Assembly (NCBI RefSeq): GCF_900104695.1
Contig: NZ_FNSW01000001.1
Span: forward strand, 1,240,001 to 1,304,000
Source: Paenibacillus sp. GP183
GTDB taxonomy: Bacteria; Bacillota; Bacilli; Paenibacillales; NBRC-103111
Length of the DNA: 64,000 nucleotides
Direction: 5' to 3'
The translations under genes and the position numbers were made by a program. Below the pieces are notes generated by a model, which saw only the letters and a program-made list of their open reading frames with translations, was not told where the DNA came from and did no database searches. How positions within the stretch are numbered: the first letter of the stretch is position 1; each line of letters starts with the position of its first letter. Shown in pieces: positions 34,375-43,541 of this stretch.

Positions 34375-34868
34375 GCGGTCGCCCCCCGCCTGCGCAGCAG
34401 TTTGCGGGTCGCTGCCAATATTAAATAAACGATACTGGCATCTACCAAGTTACGGATGAATGAAAAACCTGGGTTCCAATTTATCAGTTGTACATACCCG
34501 GCAAACACGAGCGAATAGTCGACCAAACCGTGGAATGCCGTGAAAACCAGCAAAGCTAGCCACTTGAGCGCTGAAGGGACAGACTGCCAAAACAGGATGA
34601 ACATAAGCCATAACGTCTGTGTAGGACAGAGCGCCACAAAGTAAAGAGTTTTTACGATATATGGAATCCAGCCAGGTGCGGGTTTGAACAGTTGGAGATT
34701 AAAACCGAAGATAGTGAAAAACTGATCGTTTAGAATGGTGGCAATAAAAATGCCGTATATGATCATGATCGGATGCAGATGCCTGCGTAAGAGAAAGAGA
34801 CTGAGGATGGCTATTACACCGAGGATGAGAAAGCTGGAAAAAATCAACCATTTCACCTTTGACACCAC
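34371..34868 (-). CDS. CBO0543-family membrane protein (first of pair)
   Basis: A 165-residue membrane protein with an N-terminal hydrophobic segment (WLIFSSFLILGVIAILSLFL) and four more helices. It has the family pattern HPIMIIYGIFIATILNDQFF near residue 35 and a conserved loop with FHGLVDYSLVF. It ends in a basic tail (RKLLRRRGATA). Coupled to its partner by a 4-nt overlap; the two may form a heteromer. Function unknown. Confidence 0.7.
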   Translation of the reverse strand: MVSKVKWLIFSSFLILGVIAILSLFLLRRHLHPIMIIYGIFIATILNDQFFTIFGFNLQLFKPAPGWIPYIVKTLYFVALCPTQTLWLMFILFWQSVPSALKWLALLVFTAFHGLVDYSLVFAGYVQLINWNPGFSFIRNLVDASIVYLILAATRKLLRRRGATA

Positions 34869-35001
34869 TCTTTTCCATTTAGGATGACAGCATTAGTATG
34901 GTGCTATTGCCGCAAAATATACCTACACCATCTTCCGCTATAGGCATATATCTATAAGATCAGGTGATCTATCGTGATTAACCAACAGTGGGAGGCTATA
35001 T

Positions 35002-36243
35002 ATGATGCAGTACCCTAATTGGCAGAATCCCCGTCAACAGTACCCTTATCGACAAGCGTTTTACCAGCTGACGAATCCCGTTTCAACAGAAGTCAATCAA
35101 ATAGGCCAATATCAAATGATCTTCCATTGGAATCGATTGGATTGGGACTTTCCTGATTTAAGCATGAAGCTGGATTTTGAAACCAATCAATATTGGAAAA
35201 AGGCGATGCCTGCCGGAGTAAAGGTCGACCAGCAAGGCCATTATTACGTTTCAGTGCCCCGCTGGGCCGAGGGCATTCCTTCCACCATGAATCGAATTGT
35301 GATCAAAAATGGAAAACCACTCTTGGATGCTTTTCCGAGTTGGGAATGGAATCAAGCGGGTAATGTCAATGTTCTCCAATCGGTCCTTGGTTATGAAATC
35401 GATGAATTTAACCGGATGTGGCTGCTCGATCAAGGGAAGATCGCCTACGCTCCCTCTCCGGAAGGGTCGCAGAAGCTGATCGTCTGGGATTTGAATACCA
35501 ACCGGATGATCGACTGCATCATCATTCCAAATGAAATTGCGCCGTATCGGACTTCTTTTTTAAATGATTTGGTCGTGGACAATAAGAACGGTTTTGTCTA
35601 TATTACCGATTCCGGTTGCGGCTCACCGGATCACCCTCTTGACGGCGGAATCATTGTGTACAATATGAGGACGAGAACTCTCAGACGGGTGCTCGATCGG
35701 CATTTCAGTACACAGGACTTTCCCGATTTTCATTTTCAAATTGACTATAAGCCGGTTTACAAGGATAACCCTCTTCGAATCGGAGCTGATGGCATCGCCT
35801 TATCCGCGGATCGTTCCACATTGTATTACTGTCAGGTCACCGGGCGCAATCTATATGCAATTGATACTATGCTGTTAAGAAACTTTAATACGCCATTAGA
35901 AGAAATCCGCAAGGTAGTACGTGCCATTGGCAGCAAGCGTACGACCACCGATGGAATGCATGCGGATAATAAAGGAAATGTCTTTTACACCATGCTGGAA
36001 GGAAAGGGAATAGGCATTTATACACCTTCTAGCAATACATTTCAAGATATTGTGTCTGACGACCGAATGCTATGGGTAGACGGAGTTGCTTTTGATCAAA
36101 AGGGCTCTATCCTCTTCAATAATAACCGGCTTCACGAGATGTTTGGGAAATACGAGATTGATTGGACTTATCCCTATAACCTCATCATTTGGAAAGCATT
36201 TGTGGGCCATGGCGTAAAGTCTTACTTGTACACTGATTTATAA
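35002..36243 (+). CDS. Yellow/major-royal-jelly-like beta-propeller protein
   Basis: A 413-residue protein of the MRJP/yellow superfamily (some are called L-dopachrome tautomerase-related). Family features are VPRWAEGIPSTMNRI, VLGYEIDEFNRMWLLDQGK, SFLNDLVVDNKNGFVYITDSG, IGADGIALSADRSTLYYCQV and the late DGVAFDQKGSILFNNNRLHEMF. No signal peptide, so it is cytoplasmic or spore-associated. GGGAGG precedes ATG-ATG. The enzyme activity of bacterial members is unproven. Its terminator has been split by an IS. Confidence 0.85.
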   Translation: MMQYPNWQNPRQQYPYRQAFYQLTNPVSTEVNQIGQYQMIFHWNRLDWDFPDLSMKLDFETNQYWKKAMPAGVKVDQQGHYYVSVPRWAEGIPSTMNRIVIKNGKPLLDAFPSWEWNQAGNVNVLQSVLGYEIDEFNRMWLLDQGKIAYAPSPEGSQKLIVWDLNTNRMIDCIIIPNEIAPYRTSFLNDLVVDNKNGFVYITDSGCGSPDHPLDGGIIVYNMRTRTLRRVLDRHFSTQDFPDFHFQIDYKPVYKDNPLRIGADGIALSADRSTLYYCQVTGRNLYAIDTMLLRNFNTPLEEIRKVVRAIGSKRTTTDGMHADNKGNVFYTMLEGKGIGIYTPSSNTFQDIVSDDRMLWVDGVAFDQKGSILFNNNRLHEMFGKYEIDWTYPYNLIIWKAFVGHGVKSYLYTDL

Positions 36244-36278
36244 CTATCTGCACGTTAACGGAGAAAGGGCAGTCATTC

Positions 36279-37828
36279 GGGGCTGTTGACAAACTAGCTA
36301 ATTAAATAGGGTTATTGAGGGCCGTGTAGAATTAGTTTCTATACGGTCTTTTTCTTTGGATGGTTGCGCTATGATGGGCGTGGATAAAGATAAACAAAAC
36401 CAATTCATGTATGTAAGCCTAGATGATCTAGTACCACAAGATCACCTGCTACGGGATATCCGAAATAAACTTGACTTCTCTTTCATTTATGAGAAAGTAC
36501 AACACCTTTACTCACCCATGGGGTGTAAATCCATTGACCCTGTCCTCCTAATGAAGATGCTGCTCATTGGTTACTTGTTTGGAATACCTTCAGAAAGAAA
36601 ATTAGAGCAAGAGATCATTGTTAATCTTGCTTATCGTTGGTTTCTTGGCTTAGATCTGGCTGAATCCGTTCCAGACCACTCTACGCTAAGTCAGAACCGT
36701 CGCAGGAGGTTTAAAAATAGCCAGGTATTCCAGGATATCTTTGACCATATTGTTTCAGAATGTATGACAAAAGAAATCGTGACTGGAGAAGTTATTGTTG
36801 TAGACTCTACTCACATAAAGGCTCATGCATCCATTGGCAAAACAGAAAAAATCGTAGTTGAGAAAAAGCCTACGGAATATTTAAAGGAGTTAGAGCAAGA
36901 AGCCCGTCGAATTGAATCTGAATGGGATAATGACCCCAACAAGAAAAAGGGCGGGAGAAAACGAAAAGAAGAACCGTCTGAAAAAGAGGTAACACAGAGT
37001 AAAACCGATCCTGAAGCAGGACTACTGAGCAGACCTAACAAACCTAAGGGATTTCACTATTTGGCTCATACCAGCATTGATGTGAAACATGGAATCATAA
37101 CGGATATTCATGTTACGCCAGCAAACATTAATGACCACGAACCATTCACCGCACGATTAAGGGAACAACAACACAAGTTTAATTTACGAATCCAAAAGGT
37201 TGGAGCAGATAAAGGTTACGATCGCTCTCCTGTGCACCACACATTAGAACAACTTGAGATCAAAGGATACATAGCGCCGATAAATTCTGATGATAATCAT
37301 TTACATAAATCGGGCTTTAATTATGACAGTAAAAGCGATACATATACGTGTCCAGAGGGAAAAATCCTGCGATTCTCACACCTTAAATGGAAAACGGAAA
37401 GGCAAAGTTCCAGTAAAATTTATGCCTCGCAGAGAAAGGACTGTAAGCAATGTCCATTACGCTCTAGCTGCTTCGGTAAGACAGGGGGTCAAAAGAAGAT
37501 TGAACGCCCGTTATTTCAAGAAGCAAGAGAACGAAAGGTAGCCCGAACACAAACGAACGTATATCGCGATGTTCAAAAAGCAAGGCGTGTCTGGTGTGAG
37601 GGTAGCTTTGGAACGATGAAAAGATGCCATAACCTAACGTTTACATACAAGAAGGGCATTCAGAGCGCCACCGAACACTGCCTTCTTTCTGCATTGGCTT
37701 TAAACATAAAGCGTTATGTAAAAGTGGTATGATTCGAGAGGTCAGCCTCCGAATTCACACGTAAATAAGGGCAAAAACAAAGTGGAATAAGGAAAATTGA
37801 TTCCCTAGCCCACATTGTCAACAGCCCC
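36279..37828 (+). mobile_element. IS1182-family insertion sequence
   Basis: About 1.55 kb with terminal inverted repeats GGGGCTGTTGACAA and TTGTCAACAGCCCC, enclosing one transposase gene. No convincing direct duplication flanks it (ATTC before, ATGC after), which could mean it inserts into palindromes with little or no duplication. Confidence 0.88.
36371..37732 (+). CDS. IS1182-family transposase
   Basis: A ~453-residue DDE transposase. The N-terminal DUF772-type domain shows SLDDLVPQDHLLRDIRNKLD and PVLLMKMLLIGYLFGIPSERKLEQEI. The catalytic first Asp is in VVDSTHIKAHAS and the second in VGADKGYD, and the late Glu is probably in RRVWCEGSFGTMKR. A charged insertion (about 180-220) and a zinc-finger-like CKQCPLRSSC are typical. 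The frame is complete. ATG at 36371 is the likeliest start; an in-frame TTG at 36356 is possible. Confidence 0.9.
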   Translation: MMGVDKDKQNQFMYVSLDDLVPQDHLLRDIRNKLDFSFIYEKVQHLYSPMGCKSIDPVLLMKMLLIGYLFGIPSERKLEQEIIVNLAYRWFLGLDLAESVPDHSTLSQNRRRRFKNSQVFQDIFDHIVSECMTKEIVTGEVIVVDSTHIKAHASIGKTEKIVVEKKPTEYLKELEQEARRIESEWDNDPNKKKGGRKRKEEPSEKEVTQSKTDPEAGLLSRPNKPKGFHYLAHTSIDVKHGIITDIHVTPANINDHEPFTARLREQQHKFNLRIQKVGADKGYDRSPVHHTLEQLEIKGYIAPINSDDNHLHKSGFNYDSKSDTYTCPEGKILRFSHLKWKTERQSSSKIYASQRKDCKQCPLRSSCFGKTGGQKKIERPLFQEARERKVARTQTNVYRDVQKARRVWCEGSFGTMKRCHNLTFTYKKGIQSATEHCLLSALALNIKRYVKVV

Positions 37829-37889
37829 ATGCGGCAGCCCTTTCTCAATAGCGATTCTAATTCCTGGCTTTCCGCGAATTAAGGAGTGC

Positions 37890-38030
37890 TTATTCCGGTC
37901 TTGTATTTGATTTGTCGGGTGCTATGTATTCAAGCATATCCGTTGGTGACCCAGCGAGTTCATGATTGGGTTTCAAACCCGTGCACAAATCCATCATTGA
38001 GGCGCTTCTTTTCTCATTGACGTAAAAACT
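37890..38030 (-). pseudogene. Possible gene remnant
   Basis: On the minus strand an open stretch reads NEKRSASMMDLCTGLKPNHE, then LAGSPTDMLEYIAPDKSN before TAA at 37890. It is protein-like but has no ribosome site and matches no family I know. It may be the end of a gene cut off by past rearrangement near the IS. Confidence 0.25.
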
Positions 38031-38134
38031 GACGAGTTTTATAATGATCCAATATGTTTTATTATTCATTCGTCAAAGGAGGTGGCCGTTACCCTGCCTT
38101 AAGCTATTTCATAAGGTCAGGCATCGGCAATCAA

Positions 38135-38863
38135 ATGCGAATTGCAGAAGGCATTGAAATGTTGGAATTAAATTTGGGTCCCATGACGATTCATCCGACG
38201 ATCCTGTACGACAAGGATTCCTTGGTGTTGATTGACACCGGCATGCCTGGCTCCGCTCCGGCTATTCTGGAATTGGTGAAGCAAGTCGGGATTGGGGATA
38301 TCCCGCTGCGTTCGATTATTCTGACGCACCAGGATATCGACCACATTGGCGGCTTGCCCGCATTTCTGGCGGATGGAGATGAAGCTCCGATCGTGTTCGC
38401 CCATGAAGACGACAAAGGCGCAATTAACGGTTCACAGCCGTTGCTCAAGATGACTACGGAAAGACTGGCCGCAATCCTTCAACAGCTTCCGGAAGAAGCG
38501 CGAAGCCAATTCGAAGAGACTTTTCTCCATCCGTCACACCCTAACGTGGACCAAACGATCACGGACGGGGAAACACTACCTTTTGCTGGAGGCCTTACTG
38601 TTATTCACACCCCGGGACATACGCCCGGCCATGTCAGCTTGTTCCATCAGCCGAGCAAGACGCTGATTGCCGGTGACGCTATGGTTGCCGAGAATGGCGA
38701 ATTAAAGGGACCTAGGCCTTCCAATACGCCTGATATGGAGAAAGCTTTGAAATCGTTGAAGAAATTCAATGACTTCGACATCGAGAACGTTATCTGCTTT
38801 CACGGCGGAAAAATTCAAGGCGGCGTTAACAAACGTATTGCCGCGTTGGCTGACCCGTCATGA
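38135..38863 (+). CDS. Metallo-beta-lactamase-fold hydrolase
   Basis: A 242-residue MBL-fold protein. Metal ligands are visible: THQDIDHIG (an HxDxDH variant of HxHxDH), HTPGHTPGHVSLF, the Asp in IAGDAMV and the late CFHGG. The first His-x-His is His-x-Asp here, seen in some MBL hydrolases. It resembles the small Bacillus proteins of this type (lactonase or thioesterase-like); substrate unknown. The ORF is open from 38054, where AAAGGAGGTGG lies inside it without a usable start at proper distance. ATG at 38135 (MRIAEGIEM) fits the family start. Stop overlaps the next gene by 4 nt. Confidence 0.82.
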   Translation: MRIAEGIEMLELNLGPMTIHPTILYDKDSLVLIDTGMPGSAPAILELVKQVGIGDIPLRSIILTHQDIDHIGGLPAFLADGDEAPIVFAHEDDKGAINGSQPLLKMTTERLAAILQQLPEEARSQFEETFLHPSHPNVDQTITDGETLPFAGGLTVIHTPGHTPGHVSLFHQPSKTLIAGDAMVAENGELKGPRPSNTPDMEKALKSLKKFNDFDIENVICFHGGKIQGGVNKRIAALADPS

Positions 38864-39948
38864 TCCGTTTCGTTGTCACCCTCATTTTGGCACTTGCGGG
38901 AGGAACGCTTTTCACGGTTATTCATTCTCCCCTGCCCTGGCTCCTTGGTCCGATGGTTTTTGCCTTGCTTGGAGCGCGGGTACTGAAGAAGGTCAAGCCG
39001 CTATGGCCCAGCTACATGCGGGATACGGCGTTGATCATCATCGGTTATTCCATTGGCTTGTCGTTCACGAAGACTACGCTGAATGAGATGGGACAGCAAT
39101 TGCCGACCATGATCATGATGACGGTTCTCCTGCTGCTGTTCAGCACACTGATAAGTTTCTGCTTCTCGAAGCTGTCGGGCCTGCCGCTGCCGACGGTGTT
39201 GATGGGGAGTATTCCTGGCGGATTGTCGCAGATGGTTATCCTTGCGGAGGATACCAAAGGAATCGATCTGACGGTCATGACGTTCCTCCAGGCGTCTCGT
39301 CTCATTATGATTATTTTCTGCGTTCCGCTTCTCATCTTCAGTCCGCTGTTCGGAGGCACCCGATCAGAAGTCGCGGGAATCGAAGCAGCGCACGCCCAAT
39401 GGGGAGACCTGTTTCCCAACATTCTGCTGTTCGCCGTCGTCTGCGTGGTATCCGCTCTGCTGGCCAAGAAAATCCGGTTTCCTTCCGCATATCTGCTCGG
39501 GCCGATGATCGCGACCGCCGTTCTTCATCTGTCCGGGGTGATCGGGCCTGCCCTTCCATCCGGACTTCTGGACGTTTCGCAAATGCTGATCGGAACGTAC
39601 GTCGGTTTATTGCTTCGCCCGGAGACCCTGACGAACAAATTTAGAATCACTGGCCTGGCGATTATTAGCGGCGCCGTCCTGATCTTGGGCTCTCTGTGTT
39701 TAAGCGTGCTGCTTAGCCGCATGCACGGCGTCACAGCGGCGACAGCTTTCCTGAGCATGGTGCCCGGTGGCATGGATCAGATGGGGATCATGGCCAAGGA
39801 GATCCACGCCGATATCGCGATCGTAAGCTGCTATCAACTATTTCGAACCTGGTTCATCTACTTCGCGGTTCCTCCTCTTTTGAAGCTGGCCTTCAAATAT
39901 ATGATGCCGGCGACGAATGCGGGGGACGAGGCGCTTGGAGGAAGCTGA
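38860..39948 (+). CDS. AbrB-type membrane protein (duplicated ~150-residue module)
   Basis: A 362-residue membrane protein of the family annotated 'AbrB' or 'putative ammonia monooxygenase', unrelated to the DNA-binding AbrB. Two halves repeat the same pattern: SPLPWLLGPMVFALLGARVL..GLSFTKTTL..LMGSIPGGLSQMVILAED and FPSAYLLGPMIATAVLHLSG..GTYVGLLLRPETL..LSMVPGGMDQMGIMAKE. Around ten helices. Probably a transporter; substrate unknown. It is coupled by ATGA overlap to the hydrolase gene, suggesting import or export of the hydrolase substrate or product. Confidence 0.85.
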   Translation: MIRFVVTLILALAGGTLFTVIHSPLPWLLGPMVFALLGARVLKKVKPLWPSYMRDTALIIIGYSIGLSFTKTTLNEMGQQLPTMIMMTVLLLLFSTLISFCFSKLSGLPLPTVLMGSIPGGLSQMVILAEDTKGIDLTVMTFLQASRLIMIIFCVPLLIFSPLFGGTRSEVAGIEAAHAQWGDLFPNILLFAVVCVVSALLAKKIRFPSAYLLGPMIATAVLHLSGVIGPALPSGLLDVSQMLIGTYVGLLLRPETLTNKFRITGLAIISGAVLILGSLCLSVLLSRMHGVTAATAFLSMVPGGMDQMGIMAKEIHADIAIVSCYQLFRTWFIYFAVPPLLKLAFKYMMPATNAGDEALGGS

Positions 39949-40467
39949 TGGGGCATCAATTGAGAGGGATCGTCTATTCCCTGTCCCTGCAATACACCTA
40001 GCATGTGGGTAAGCACTAGGTGTTCCCAGTAAGAAGATCGATAAATTGAAAATCAAAACATTTCTGCCCTTTTCGCTTCCCAATAGAAGCTCGGAAGGGC
40101 ATTGTTTGTATTTCAGGACATTTCCCAAAGCCCTCACCTGAGTTTGCATCGACATCGGCAAAGCAGGCCAAATGTTCCGCTGTTCGTTTTCAAAACATCC
40201 CTAATTGCTGCATTAAATTTCTCGTTCAGTCAAAATGAAGCCAGGTTCAATGGGACAGAACTTTATTTTCCTCTACACGTAATTTCCTTTACATGTATAT
40301 TCGTTTCATAGTATATTCTAATTAAGGCAATCATCAATTCTAAGTAAAGGGTGTTTCAATTCATTTGGAGAGGAGGTCCTTGATTCGCAATAGGTGAAGG
40401 TTTGAAGTATCCAGGGCAGCACAAACATTCAAGTAAGATAAAATTCATGATATGGGAGTGATTGACA
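39949..40467. other. Intergenic region with two hairpins
   Basis: No gene recognised. ACACCTAG/CTAGGTGT (39994-40023) lies 45 nt past the AbrB-type stop and may end that transcript. GCCCTT..AAGGGC with an inner CTTCC/GAAG pair (40066-40100) is a second terminator-like hairpin. The last ~100 nt must hold the promoter of the SRPBCC gene, but I cannot place it. Confidence 0.55.
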
Positions 40468-40971
40468 ATGACAAATAATAACGCAAAAAAAGACACCGCA
40501 ACATATATAGAGGACCTGAGTCTCGTCGTAGAGCGCACCTTCGACGCTCCTCGTGAAATCGTCTGGGAGGCTTGGAGCCAACCGGAGCACGTTGCGCTTT
40601 GGTGGGGCTATCAAGAAATGAAACTGCATGTTTGCGAAATTGATCTTCGAGTTGGCGGCAGCTATCGCTTTGTTCAGCTTACTCCTGACGGAGCAGAATT
40701 GCCGTTCAAGGGTGTGTATCGGGAAGTCGTTGAGCCGGAGCTGATGGTTTACACACAAATCTTTGACGTTGAACCCTATTCGATCCACGAAGCGGTCGTC
40801 ACGGATACGTTCGTTGAACATCCCGGCGGTAAGACGAAACTCACAAGCAAAACGGAATTTCCGACATCAGAGGCTCTCCAAGGTGCATTGGCTTCCGGGG
40901 CGGAAGCAGGAGCGGCAGCTTCGATTGAACGGTTCGCCGAGCATTTGAAGTCCTTGATAGCAGACAACTAG
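40468..40971 (+). CDS. SRPBCC (AHSA1-type) protein
   Basis: A 167-residue START-like/AHSA1 protein with a hydrophobic ligand cavity: LVVERTFDAPREIVWEAWSQ, PEHVALWWG, the central DLRVGGSYRF and the helix SIERFAEHLKSL at the end. Such proteins often sit beside an ArsR regulator, as here (107 nt to the next gene). ATG at 40468 has GGGAG 9 nt upstream, while the TTG at 40462 is too close. Ligand unknown. Confidence 0.85.
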   Translation: MTNNNAKKDTATYIEDLSLVVERTFDAPREIVWEAWSQPEHVALWWGYQEMKLHVCEIDLRVGGSYRFVQLTPDGAELPFKGVYREVVEPELMVYTQIFDVEPYSIHEAVVTDTFVEHPGGKTKLTSKTEFPTSEALQGALASGAEAGAAASIERFAEHLKSLIADN

Positions 40972-41077
40972 GCAAACTCGGTAGGAAGCATAGCGACCGC
41001 ATCATCATGCAATGCCAAATATTCCTTGACAAAAAAAAATCGAAAGGGAGTAATTTGAAACGAGGGGAGCTCAAATC

Positions 41078-41425
41078 ATGAATTTAACAACTTTGAACGC
41101 GCTCGCTGAGCCCAACCGATTGCACATTGTCGAGCTTTTACGTGACGGCCCTCTCACAGCGGGGGAAATTGCTGATCGGCTTGAGCTCAATCACCCTCAA
41201 ACTTCCAAGCATCTACGTGTACTGAGTGATGCCGGGCTCGCTGAGGTACAGCCGGTTGCCAATCGCCGGATCTATAGGCTGCGGCTTCAGCCTTTCGCAG
41301 AGCTTGGTTCTTGGCTGGAGTCATTTCGCCTTCTAAAAGAGGAAAGGTTCGATCGGTTTGACCAATATATAAAGCGGCTGCAACTCAAGGAAAAGAAACC
41401 ACAAGACAATGACCAAACGGATTAA
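41078..41425 (+). CDS. ArsR-family transcriptional regulator
   Basis: A 115-residue winged-helix repressor: LNALAEPNRLHIVELLRDGP, LTAGEIADRLELNHPQTSKH (recognition helix) and LRVLSDAGLAEVQPVANRR. It has no Cys metal-binding motif, so it belongs to the non-metal group that pairs with SRPBCC proteins. GGGGAG lies before the ATG. Likely regulates the SRPBCC gene. Confidence 0.9.
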   Translation: MNLTTLNALAEPNRLHIVELLRDGPLTAGEIADRLELNHPQTSKHLRVLSDAGLAEVQPVANRRIYRLRLQPFAELGSWLESFRLLKEERFDRFDQYIKRLQLKEKKPQDNDQTD

Positions 41426-41458
41426 TGTGACTCGGAACATTGAATAGGAGGAATTAAA

Positions 41459-41821
41459 TTGGCCGAACATAACTTTAATCAAGACGTCACAGAATACATC
41501 CAAAAGATTGAGCAAGAATGGCAAGTCGAGGTTTGTGAGCTTATTCGCAAGGTTATCCATCAATCCGTTCCGGACGTAAAAGAACAGATAAAAATGACAA
41601 CGCCTAATTATACAAAGAACGGTAAAGTAGTCTGTACGTTTTTCGCTGCGAAAACCTGGGTCACGTTAACGATTTTCAATGCCGGAAATCTGGAAATACC
41701 GGAAAGCTTGCATAATGTTTCAGATTACCCCGACCGCATGCAGCTCAAAATCAAAAAAGGGCAAGCTTTGGACGAATATGCTTTAGCTAAGTTCATGGAG
41801 CTAGCTGCTAAATCTATTTAA
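41459..41821 (+). CDS. DUF1801 (YdhG-like) protein
   Basis: A 120-residue protein with the DUF1801 pattern: VTEYIQKIEQEWQVEVCELI, then DVKEQIKMTTPNYTKNGKVV and a late hydrophobic helix (EYALAKFMELAAKSI). Start is TTG at 41459, with AGGAGG 7 nt upstream. Starts 33 nt after the ArsR gene, so it is probably in the same transcript. Function unknown. Confidence 0.8.
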   Translation: MAEHNFNQDVTEYIQKIEQEWQVEVCELIRKVIHQSVPDVKEQIKMTTPNYTKNGKVVCTFFAAKTWVTLTIFNAGNLEIPESLHNVSDYPDRMQLKIKKGQALDEYALAKFMELAAKSI

Positions 41822-41931
41822 TGAACGTTGTAGATAAAACCCGCGTTAAGGCGGTCAGGGGTGGTCTCAAAAGGTCTGAACTGACCCTGGGATCACCCCA
41901 TTTACCATGCAAATTAAAGGAGAGATAATTT

Positions 41932-42342
41932 ATGGATCATGCTAAATCCGAATACGGAGACCTAAAAATTATTTCTGCTGAAGATTGCGGAAATGCACCA
42001 AAAAAAGAATTGCTAAGGGAATTCAATATAGCTTTTGCTAAAAACGATATAGGCTTTATTATCGAGAATATTACGGACAATGTCTTATGGAATATCGTCG
42101 GGGATAAACGGATCGAAGGAAAAGATACTTTTGCCGATACGCTGAAACAAATGAGGAATAGTACAGCAATAGAATTATATATCAGCAACATCATTACACA
42201 CGGTAATACTGGCTCTGCTAACGGGATTTTAACATTTGAAAATAAAAAAAGTTATGCTTTCTGTGACGTATATATTTTTAGCTCTGCAGCCAAAAATGCA
42301 AAAATTAAAGAAATAACTTCATATGTAATTGAAGTAGCTTAA
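41932..42342 (+). CDS. NTF2/SnoaL-like protein
   Basis: A 136-residue protein of the NTF2-like cone fold: LLREFNIAFAKNDIGFIIEN, ITDNVLWNIVGDKRIEGKDT and the strand region ANGILTFENKKSYAFCDVYI. Family roles vary (isomerase, binding). AAAGGAG precedes the ATG. It stands alone. Confidence 0.75.
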   Translation: MDHAKSEYGDLKIISAEDCGNAPKKELLREFNIAFAKNDIGFIIENITDNVLWNIVGDKRIEGKDTFADTLKQMRNSTAIELYISNIITHGNTGSANGILTFENKKSYAFCDVYIFSSAAKNAKIKEITSYVIEVA

Positions 42343-42449
42343 TCCTCTATTTTGCAGCTCCTCTTCCCTGATAGGTGTTTGTCCGTTTCGTATAAACTCC
42401 ACATACATACCCTGTATATCATCTATAAATTAATGCAGGAGTGTGAATA

Positions 42450-42989
42450 ATGAGGAGAATAAGGCGCAAGAAAGCAAGACTAACCCTGCGTGTCGTCATA
42501 GACGGAAAGATAACTTCCATTCGATATCCTATGCCCAAAAAATTGAAAATTGTGGTCGTCATGAACAACCAGTTCAGCAATGCAGCCAATACGACTCAAA
42601 TCGCAAGCGGTGCTGGTCAAAGCGGTGCAGCTGGAAATAATGCCGCTATTGATTCCTCCAATACACAGCAGCAGCAGAGCGTCGGAGCTGACGGACAAGC
42701 CAGAAACACCGGTATGAGCCGCAAGCAAACTGAACGTCACATAAAGCGCAGAAAATGGAAAAAGGAAGAAGAAATTGTGATTGTCCTTAATAATCAGATG
42801 CATGTAACCGAAAACAGCACAACTCCAACGGCAGCCACTCAGGTTGCGGGCGCTGGCGGATCTTTCAGCGCCGGTGGCACCAATGCTGCGATTGAAAGTT
42901 CGAATACTAAACAACAACATGCTGTAGGTGGAAGTAAAGAAGCAACGGCATTAAACGAGGGGATGAACTCCGGGCAAGAAGAAAAATAA
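42450..42989 (+). CDS. Unknown protein with an internal duplication
   Basis: A 179-residue protein not recognised. A basic N-terminus (MRRIRRKKARLTLRVVIDGK) is followed by two related ~55-residue units: IVVVMNNQFSNAANTTQIAS..NNAAIDSSNTQQQQSVG and IVIVLNNQMHVTENSTTPTA..TNAAIESSNTKQQHAVGG. They are joined by a very basic linker (RKQTERHIKRRKWKKEEE). No signal or membrane segment. AGGAG lies 9 nt before the ATG. The Asn/Gln/Ser composition and the spore-former background would fit a coat or surface-type protein, but this is a guess. Confidence 0.6.
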   Translation: MRRIRRKKARLTLRVVIDGKITSIRYPMPKKLKIVVVMNNQFSNAANTTQIASGAGQSGAAGNNAAIDSSNTQQQQSVGADGQARNTGMSRKQTERHIKRRKWKKEEEIVIVLNNQMHVTENSTTPTAATQVAGAGGSFSAGGTNAAIESSNTKQQHAVGGSKEATALNEGMNSGQEEK

Positions 42990-43112
42990 TCATGCACACC
43001 CTGCAGGTCCACCGATGACTGGGTAATCCATAAAACGTTAACTTTTTGTTTTTTTACGGTAAGTGATATAGTAAAGTAGTACTTATCAATTAACCGTTGA
43101 GGAGTGAAGAAA

Positions 43113-43541
43113 ATGTCTGTAGATGTTTATATCAATTTTAATGGAAACTGTCGTGAGGCGGTAGAGTTTTACGCAAAGGTTTTTGGCACAGAACAACCGC
43201 AAATTATGACCTTTGGAGAAACGCCGCCTAGCCCGGAATATCCTCTTCCAGAAGAAGCCAAACATTTAGTCATGCACACACGGCTTAACATTGATGGAAG
43301 CAATGTGATGTTTTCCGATGTTTTCCCGGGAATGCCGTTTGTTGCAGGAAACAACATAAGCCTCTCTTACATCAGTAAGAACATAGAAGAAATTAAATAT
43401 TTATTTCACAAACTGAAAGAAGGCGGCACTATTGGCATGGAACTTCAAGAAACCTTCTGGAGCAAATGCTACGGCAGTCTAAAAGATAAGTTCGGCATTG
43501 AATGGCAATTTAATTATGACAGAGGCGAAATGAGCATGTAG
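43113..43541 (+). CDS. PhnB-like VOC-superfamily protein
   Basis: A 142-residue VOC-fold protein of the PhnB/3-demethylubiquinone type: VDVYINFNGNCREAVEFYAK, MHTRLNIDGSNVMFSDVFPG, then GTIGMELQETFWSKCYGSLK and DKFGIEWQFNY at the end. Despite the PhnB name, these are not shown to act on phosphonates. ATG at 43113 has GGAG with 8-nt spacing; GTG at 43104 is too close to it. Confidence 0.85.
   Translation: MSVDVYINFNGNCREAVEFYAKVFGTEQPQIMTFGETPPSPEYPLPEEAKHLVMHTRLNIDGSNVMFSDVFPGMPFVAGNNISLSYISKNIEEIKYLFHKLKEGGTIGMELQETFWSKCYGSLKDKFGIEWQFNYDRGEMSM

Larger units (their letters stand above)
36261..37846 (+). terminator. Terminator stem split by an insertion sequence
   Basis: GAGAAAGGGC (36261-36270) and GCCCTTTCTC (37837-37846) are exact inverse complements, lying just outside the two ends of the IS. 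Without the IS they would form a 10-bp stem 20 nt past the stop of the yellow-like gene. Only these two arms belong to the terminator. Confidence 0.75.
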
